A stretch of DNA of 64,000 nt. It comes from Linnemannia schmuckeri. Its lineage: Eukaryota; Mortierellomycota; Mortierellomycetes; Mortierellales; Mortierellaceae. The stretch covers positions 2,666,001 to 2,730,000 of the forward strand of contig JANATG010000004.1 in assembly GCA_029449235.1 (NCBI GenBank). Reading direction: 5' to 3'. Shown piece after piece: positions 58,355 to 64,000 of the stretch (the first letter of the stretch is position 1; the number at the start of each line of letters is the position of its first letter). The position numbers were made by a program, and so were the translations under genes. The notes below the pieces were generated by a model. The model ran no database searches and had not been told where the DNA came from. It saw only the letters and a program-made list of their open reading frames with translations.

Positions 58355-58452
58355 CTTGTCCGTAATCAGTCAGCCAGTCAGTCAGTCAGTCAGTTCGCCA
58401 GCCCTAGCCAGGACTCAAGATCCAGTCCGTCAGTCCGTCAGTCAGTCAGCCA
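58355..58452. repeat. Degenerate CAGT/CAGTC tetranucleotide repeat
   Basis: Repeated GTCA units interrupted by GTCC and GCCA variants lie just downstream of the RasGEF 2 stop codon, paralleling the minisatellite downstream of RasGEF 1. Confidence 0.8.
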
Positions 58453-58581
58453 GAAAAAAGTCAGTCACCGGCAGCCAGCCCAGGATAGAAAAGTACAGGT
58501 ATGTAGAGGGAAGGGGCATTGCGGGTATGTGGCTTGTGGTGGAGAGTGCCGAAAAGATGACCAAGTTGTAGAGCCTTCTCT

Positions 58582-61500
58582 TTAGAGCATGCCGGACTCG
58601 TTGAGAAGTCGAGCAATCTTTTCGTCTCCTCGCTCATTGCTGGTATCACGGTAGACCGAGAGGCACGCGGGTGAATTGAACAAACAATGAAGTTAAGCCA
58701 GACTGTTCTTCTCAACATCATTTTTGTTTCCCATAAACGACGACGAGAGAAGAAGGGCGAAACAACCACCGCCCACATTATAAAAGTTAGCACATCATGT
58801 CACTCAGCAACAAAAGATGACTTACCGAGGCTCTAATTGCAAACTCATCTCGTAAAGATCCGCCACAGATTTTGTACAATCCTGTCCACGACGAATAAAG
58901 CTCTGGATCTCGGGCACACTCGTCAGACAGTAAGGGACAGACTGGTACTGCTGAATCTCCCGAATAACCTCAGCAGTCTTGACCCGCTTGTAAAAGTTGA
59001 TCAGGTGGTTGGACTTCTTTAAGAAGTCGCTATTGCCGTCCTGGATCATGACCAGATCGGTCAAGTACATGCCCACAAAGGGAACACAGGGTGGGTTAAC
59101 AGAGTGAAGCTCCTCACGATACTCGGCCCAGTTCTTGGCGACACCCATCAGGGCCTGGAGATCCATGAATGAGGTCATTGTGCGAGAGGGAACCTGCTCC
59201 CATGTCCGCTTCAGACGATGGATCGGGGACTGTGACAAGGCAGCCATAGTAGCCGACAACATACTGAAGTTATTCAATTGGCGTAATTTCTATTTCACGT
59301 GAAATGATATAAATGCAAAAGCATTAGTACATCCGCAAAATGCACAAACAATTAATTGAGCCAACAATAACAAAGAGAGAGAAAGGGGCGTACCTCGGCG
59401 ATCATGACGAGGTGACGGATGACGAGCACACGCTTCTTGAGCTCCTTCTCGCTGAGAACCAGCTCGTTGATCCAATTAGAATACAAATTACTGGTCTCAA
59501 TCATCTTCTTGATGTTCACAGCCTTGGCTGCAATCTCAGGATCCTCACTCGTCCAGGCCTTCGCAAGACACTCGACAGGCTTGATCTTGTTGTATGCGTT
59601 GGCCTCCATGATAGTCAACTGACGAGCAAACTCCAGAGGATCCAACTCCAAGAATTTAATCTTCTTTAAGTTACGAGGGGTGATGGGTTGAGGTGCCTGT
59701 GTCGTCAGGTTGAGGACCATCTTGCGGAAGGCGCCCTCAGACTGCTCACGCTTCTCGACCAACTTGATCAGTTGCACAGCAGCAAAGGACATGGTATCCT
59801 TCATGGCAGCAGATCCCGAAAAGTCCTTGATCATCGACAATGCCTCCCGATCATCCGTCTCGTCCTCCAGGTAGTATGTTTCCAGCCACGACTTGATGAT
59901 GTTGAAGACGCGCAAGCGAATGGGCGTCAACTTCTTTTCTGTCCAGATCTCCAGCTCCTCGGGGTCAAGACCCATGGGGGGTTGAATTGTAAATCGGTGG
60001 AACAAGTACGTGAATAGTTCTTTGGTCGAAGTGAATGACCGGTAGGTGAGCAAGAAAGTGGCAATAAAGTTGGAATCCAGACCATCGTGCAACGTCAACC
60101 GCTCGATCAAGGCGGGAAGAGTACCTCCTTTGACCTGTCCCTCAGCGTTGAGGACCAAGTCAGTCTGCTGGTAATCATAGTTCAAGAACCAGTATTGAGC
60201 ACCGCCACGTCCAGGAGCATCGTCTCCCAGCATCTTCTTGACCTTCTCGCCGCGAATGTCGTACCGTCCAGGAGTAGCGCTGTTGGCTACGCCTCCAAAT
60301 CCGCCCTCGCCAGGTGAAGTAGGGAAGGGGAATCCTGCCTGGGTGCCACGTCCAGAGTACTCAGTTCCAGGGGTGTATGGTCCTGACTGGTTGGAGTGTG
60401 CAGAGAAAATGGAAGGCTGAGAGTCGGAGCGGTTGCGCTGAGAAGAAATGGCGCTATGAGGTTGCTTGGGAGCCATGCGAGGAGCCAAGTCGGGCTCAAT
60501 GTCAGAATCGTTGTCGTGGTTGTACATGATCTCCTCAGTCGTGCGATCCATGACAGCCGCCATCGAGGGCTTGCGACCATAGGGGTCATGGGGAGCCCTG
60601 GTCAAGGGTGCACTGACATCAGCCATCTCCTTCTCCTGAATCAACGCACGGGCCGCCAAAACAAGGCTCTGAGCAGCCTTCTCGGTCGTCAGAGCAGTGT
60701 TGAGTGCCAAATCCAGAGTCTGTCCAACAGCCAACAAGTCCGTTGCCGACTGGATAGCCATCACCATCGAGGCCGTGCTGCCGTGCAACGACTGCTTAGC
60801 AGTCCTGACATCTGCAAAGTACTTTTCTTGGATAGAGGGGTGATCCTGTTGGGTGGTGGTGTAAAAGTCGGTAATGAGGGTCAAGAGTGAGCCCAGCTGA
60901 GAGATGGTCTGGCGGGCCTGGGTGACCAACTGAGCCGACTGAGCAGAGTTCATGACAGGGTTGGCCGCAGAGCCTCCAGTGATACCATTGTGGCGGAGAG
61001 CAGGGGAGGGGTTTTCGATCGCCTTTTCAATCTGCATGGCCAAGACGGTGACAGCCTTGGAAGCACTCTTGGCATAGTAGTCGAGCTGGCTCAAGATGCT
61101 CTGGGTGCTCAACTGAGATCCAAAAGTCTTTCTCTCACCAGTGGCGGAACCGTGGTCGCTCCTTAGAGAACCGTTCGAAAGGGCTCTGTCCAAGGTACGG
61201 GCAGCAACCTTGGCACGAAGGGGCGACTTGACATCAGTGACAAGACGAGCATCAACCTGGTGGACTGTGATCTCAGCAGCAATGGCAGTAGTGACATAGT
61301 TCTGGGCTGCATTTTTGACCTCTCTGGCATCAGCCGACAACTTGTCGACTGAATCAGCAGCGGGCCAAACTCCAGAAGCCATCTTTGCAGACAAGACAAG
61401 CTTAGAAAGGGCGGCCATGATCTGACGATGGTGCATCTTGAGTCCACGGTGCTGGCGCATGATAGCAGCGTCCTTGTCAACAGTTCCAGAAGCATAGAGC

Positions 61501-62669
61501 ATGACACGGATGGCTTCGACCACGATGGAGGACTGAATGAGATAGTAGGGCTTGTAGCCCTTCTCGGCAGATGAAAGAAGGTTTTCGACGGCTGCGGCAG
61601 TGTGCTCAGAGAGGGAGTCCCAGGTGGGTTCGGGGTCGAAGGGGTTGGGCAAGAGGGGCAGTGGGGGGAGACCTTCGATAGACTCATGGGGTGTGCCAGT
61701 GGCGAGTCCTGAAGGCTTGCGAACACTAGCCAAAGTTTGGGCTGGGTCAGTTGAAGAGCCGGTTGTGCTGGCAGCATCGCCACTGGAGGCCTAGAACCAT
61801 TTAAAGATTCAGGGGGATGGGGGAAAGTTGAGAACCAGAGGATTAATTACAATTACAGGGTATGAGGTCAATATTGGTCGTTGTTTGACAGATTAATGGA
61901 AGGGTTGATGAAAGTCAGTGATTGGACGTTGATTGAGACCAATAGAGTTCCGCGTCCGTTGGAAAAAGTCCATGAAGTGATCATATCAGTCGCCTCAACC
62001 ACAAATACGGATGACAGTTGTTCCTGGATATCGCCCATGTCCATATATTAAAGCTGGTCCGGGTAGCTCTTATTTGTCCTTGTGTTCCCCATCGTAAAAA
62101 TGCGCTCCCAATCCTAACGAACGCATGCGGAGAGGCTGTTGATGGTTACCTTGTTGGCAGAAGAGTGGGTGCTAGAGGCACGGGAGAGGCGAGAACCTTC
62201 TGGGGCTCGCTCATCGTTCTCCTGGTCCTGATCCTGATCCTGGTCATCATCCTCGGCTTCCGAGTTGTACCATCCATTGCCGTTCGATGTCGACTCACGC
62301 ACCGACCATCCTGTCTGACCTAATAGCAGTGAAAGAACATGCAAATAAAACAAGCACATGGACCTTTGTTAGTTTTTTTTCTCTTATTTTTTCCGACTCT
62401 TGTCACTACCCATAATGCATGCATGCAACGAAACACCTCTCGAGCCGGATCCTGATAAACAAAACGGAGAAAAGATACTTGCCTACAACATCCTGACCGG
62501 CAGTATCTGCAGTTCCCATGCTTGCACGGTCTTCTGGCTCGGGAATAGTCCAGCTCGATTCTTGTGTGCGTTGGTTGTAATAAAAGACCTGACCATCAGG
62601 CGTTGTCTGAGGCAACCAGAGGTCATCTGCGCTCTGAAAGGTGTTGTCGAATCCAGCCATCCAATACAT
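58582..62669 (-). CDS. Ras guanine-nucleotide exchange factor 2 (WW-REM-CDC25; 5' end uncertain)
   Basis: Exons 62669-62483, 62319-62150, 61790-59394, 59289-58826 and 58639-58582 join in frame to 1091 aa, ending NESGML. A WW domain (DDLWLPQTTPDGQVFYYNQR ... SSWTIP) opens the protein. REM (VKGGTLPALIERLTLHD) and the CDC25 domain (LEFARQLTIMEANAYNKIKP, NFSMLSATMAALSQSPIHRL) follow. The last two introns sit at exactly the positions of those in RasGEF 1 at 35352, proving paralogy. No SH3 domain is visible. The sequence just before the WW codons (CAACACCTTTCAG) is a plausible acceptor at the position where RasGEF 1 splices to its SH3 exon, so an SH3 exon may lie beyond the right edge. Intron 1 of this model needs a GC donor (GCAAGT, 62482). 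Confidence 0.88.
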
Positions 62670-64000
62670 TCCAAAAGAGTATCATATTAAAGTGTCGCAA
62701 AATAGTAATGGGCGTGGCAGGTAGAGTCACAGGAACAGCCAGAGGATATGAACAAATTGAAAGAAAGAGAGAGGAAAGGCGTCAGTTTTTGGTTCTGATA
62801 TTTTGCATTATGGTTAAGAGTACGAGTGAGGATGAGGAAGATTTTTGTTTGTATGTGGGCGTGTGTGTCTGTTGGTGGGTGCTCATTTGCTCCCAACACA
62901 GAAAAAAAGGGCAACCTTCCAATCGATCTCAAAGATCTGTCTGCCACTGTCAAGAAAAAAAAAGAGGGGCTCGCATAATCAACGACGAATCAGCTTGGTT
63001 TGTCAGTTGGTTGGTCGTAAGGAAAAGCGGAGGGAAGGAAGAAGAGCGGAAGTGAAGTGATGTATGCATGGGATACAACGTCAAGCGCCACGAGGAAGTA
63101 CATTGGCATTAGGAAAGGGTACGAGGATGTTGTCATTGCTTTTGTTGATGTTGTTTTCTCGATAGCTCATTAAGAGGATATTGAGCTAGGTTCGTCGCTA
63201 TTTTTTACTTTGTTCCCCAACACAAGGGCTCACTTCATACTCCTCCTCTCATTGCCCCAATGCCCTTTTACAACTCCAGCAACATAATAATAAGCGCAAC
63301 AATGCACATGACGACTGCAAGAGTACAAGACAAGCACAAAAAGAAAACAAGAAAAAAATGAACTGGCAACCCCGCATTAGCATAAAGAAACCGGATAGCA
63401 CACCCCATACACACACAATACCCGCACACTGTTGGTTCGCACTTTTTTTTTTTTTGCTCGAATGGAAAAAGTGGAACGAAACCAAATAGAAAACGCCATC
63501 TCAGAAGAGCATTTCAATAAAACGGTGTTGTCTGTTCGATTGTTTTTTTTCATGTCGATAGTCAACAAAGGATGAAAGAAGGAATAAAGAAAACGAGAGC
63601 ACGAACGAAACGCATAATTGATGCACACACACACATCAACAACAACAACAAGACAACCCATTTCGCTCTCATATCCACACCCCTATCCATTCGTCTCAAC
63701 AAGTAAAGAAATACACTAGAAGCAACAACAAAAAATACGAGCAATCCTCTTCCATTTGAGCTCAGGGTCAAAGACCATCAGCCAACAAATGGCCCATGGT
63801 ATGTAAATACAAAAGAGGAAGGAAGCACGAAAGAAGAACAACATAGGAGTCTGCTCGTCCATTTTGTCCTATAGTTTGTGTGTTTGTGTACATAGTAAAC
63901 AGATGGAGCTCATCCTTTTTGTTCTCTATAGGGTTGTTTTTATCTTTTTTTTGCAATCGAATCTCGCTCTCCTTGTCCTGCTCCTGTCTTTTCTTACACT
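62670..64000. other. Right-edge region upstream of RasGEF 2
   Basis: AT-rich and CA/AAC-rich DNA, either the promoter of RasGEF 2 or a long first intron. I searched the - strand for SH3 hallmarks (ALYPY, GWW, PSNFV) and found none. No gene seen. Confidence 0.5.

Larger units (their letters stand above)
49364..58581. other. 9-kb gene-poor, AT-rich-looking region
   Basis: No intact gene could be supported over about 9.2 kb, in sharp contrast to the dense genes on both sides. It contains a 24-nt poly-C (50398-50421), poly-A and poly-T runs (54672-54691, 55288-55314, 56574-56592, 58122-58148), small inverted repeats (for example 53594-53610 and the CGACTGGAAAT pair near 52397 and 52499), a CAGT tetranucleotide repeat near 58355-58450, and one coding relic (54749-55029). 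Open frames of 60-150 codons show no recognisable domains or splice-linked partners. I infer decayed sequence, possibly eroded transposon insertions. Confidence 0.55.

Noticed and set aside
59340..59669. Antisense open frame opposite RasGEF 2 whose C-terminal half recurs opposite RasGEF 1 (40285-40542)
   Set aside because: Its conservation between copies is fully explained by the identical sense-strand block; no independent evidence of expression.
1..64000. tRNA, rRNA, CRISPR array or intact transposon
   Set aside because: No cloverleaf with a GGTTCRA box, no rRNA motif, no regularly spaced direct repeats with unique spacers and no reverse transcriptase, integrase or DDE domain were found on reading both strands.

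Overview
The window is nuclear DNA of a filamentous early-diverging fungus, most likely Mortierellomycota (Mortierella/Linnemannia type). That is inferred from intron-rich genes with short GT-AG introns (about 60-120 nt), Gln/Asn- and Ser-rich disordered proteins, a TEAD-type TEA factor and two multidomain RasGEFs. I see no bacterial, viral or organellar features, no rRNA or tRNA genes, and no intact transposon.

Layout, left to right. 0.7-2.2 kb holds two related, damaged or oddly spliced genes for small secreted proteins (- strand). VPS53 (GARP tethering complex, -) and SEC62 (ER translocon, +) are divergent at 2.8-8.3 kb. After a 3-kb repeat-rich intergenic region comes a four-exon TEA/TEAD transcription factor (11.4-14.4 kb, +). 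VPS16 (HOPS/CORVET, -) and a NUP155/NUP170-type nucleoporin (+) are divergent at 15.4-25.4 kb and share a promoter containing a perfect TGACGTCA. At 27.2-28.9 kb lies a one-exon protein joining a transposase-like helix-turn-helix region to a long Tyr-Glu-Gly repeat. Then come a small unknown acidic protein (29.2-30.1 kb, -) and the ER thiol oxidase ERO1 (30.3-33.7 kb, -). A Ras guanine-nucleotide exchange factor with SH3, WW, REM and CDC25 domains spans 35.4-41.4 kb (+), followed by a 7-bp minisatellite. A Ser/Pro-rich CDK-substrate-like protein (43.0-45.2 kb, -) and an unknown 428-aa protein (46.3-47.6 kb, +) are divergent. A THO1/SARNP-type SAP-domain mRNA-export protein lies at 48.1-49.4 kb (+). 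A gene-poor, AT-rich-looking stretch of about 9 kb (49.4-58.6 kb) holds homopolymer runs and one pseudogene fragment. A second RasGEF (58.6-62.7 kb, -) faces the first.

The strongest unusual observations are: (1) the two RasGEF paralogues share a 201-nt block with no mismatch inside genes that otherwise differ even at synonymous sites, which suggests recent gene conversion; (2) the TEA factor carries, besides its TEA domain, a C-terminal region resembling the YAP-binding domain of animal TEADs; (3) the HTH/YEG-repeat protein looks like a domesticated transposase DNA-binding domain fused to a low-complexity tail; (4) SEC62 has a possible in-frame 30-nt cassette exon; (5) both RasGEF genes appear to use GC-AG introns.

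Functionally the region is a mix of housekeeping membrane-traffic genes (VPS53, VPS16, SEC62, ERO1), nuclear export and pore genes (NUP155, THO1) and Ras/transcriptional signalling genes. Nothing indicates a metabolic cluster. Gene models were built by hand from splice signals and protein similarity recalled from family knowledge; no database search was run.
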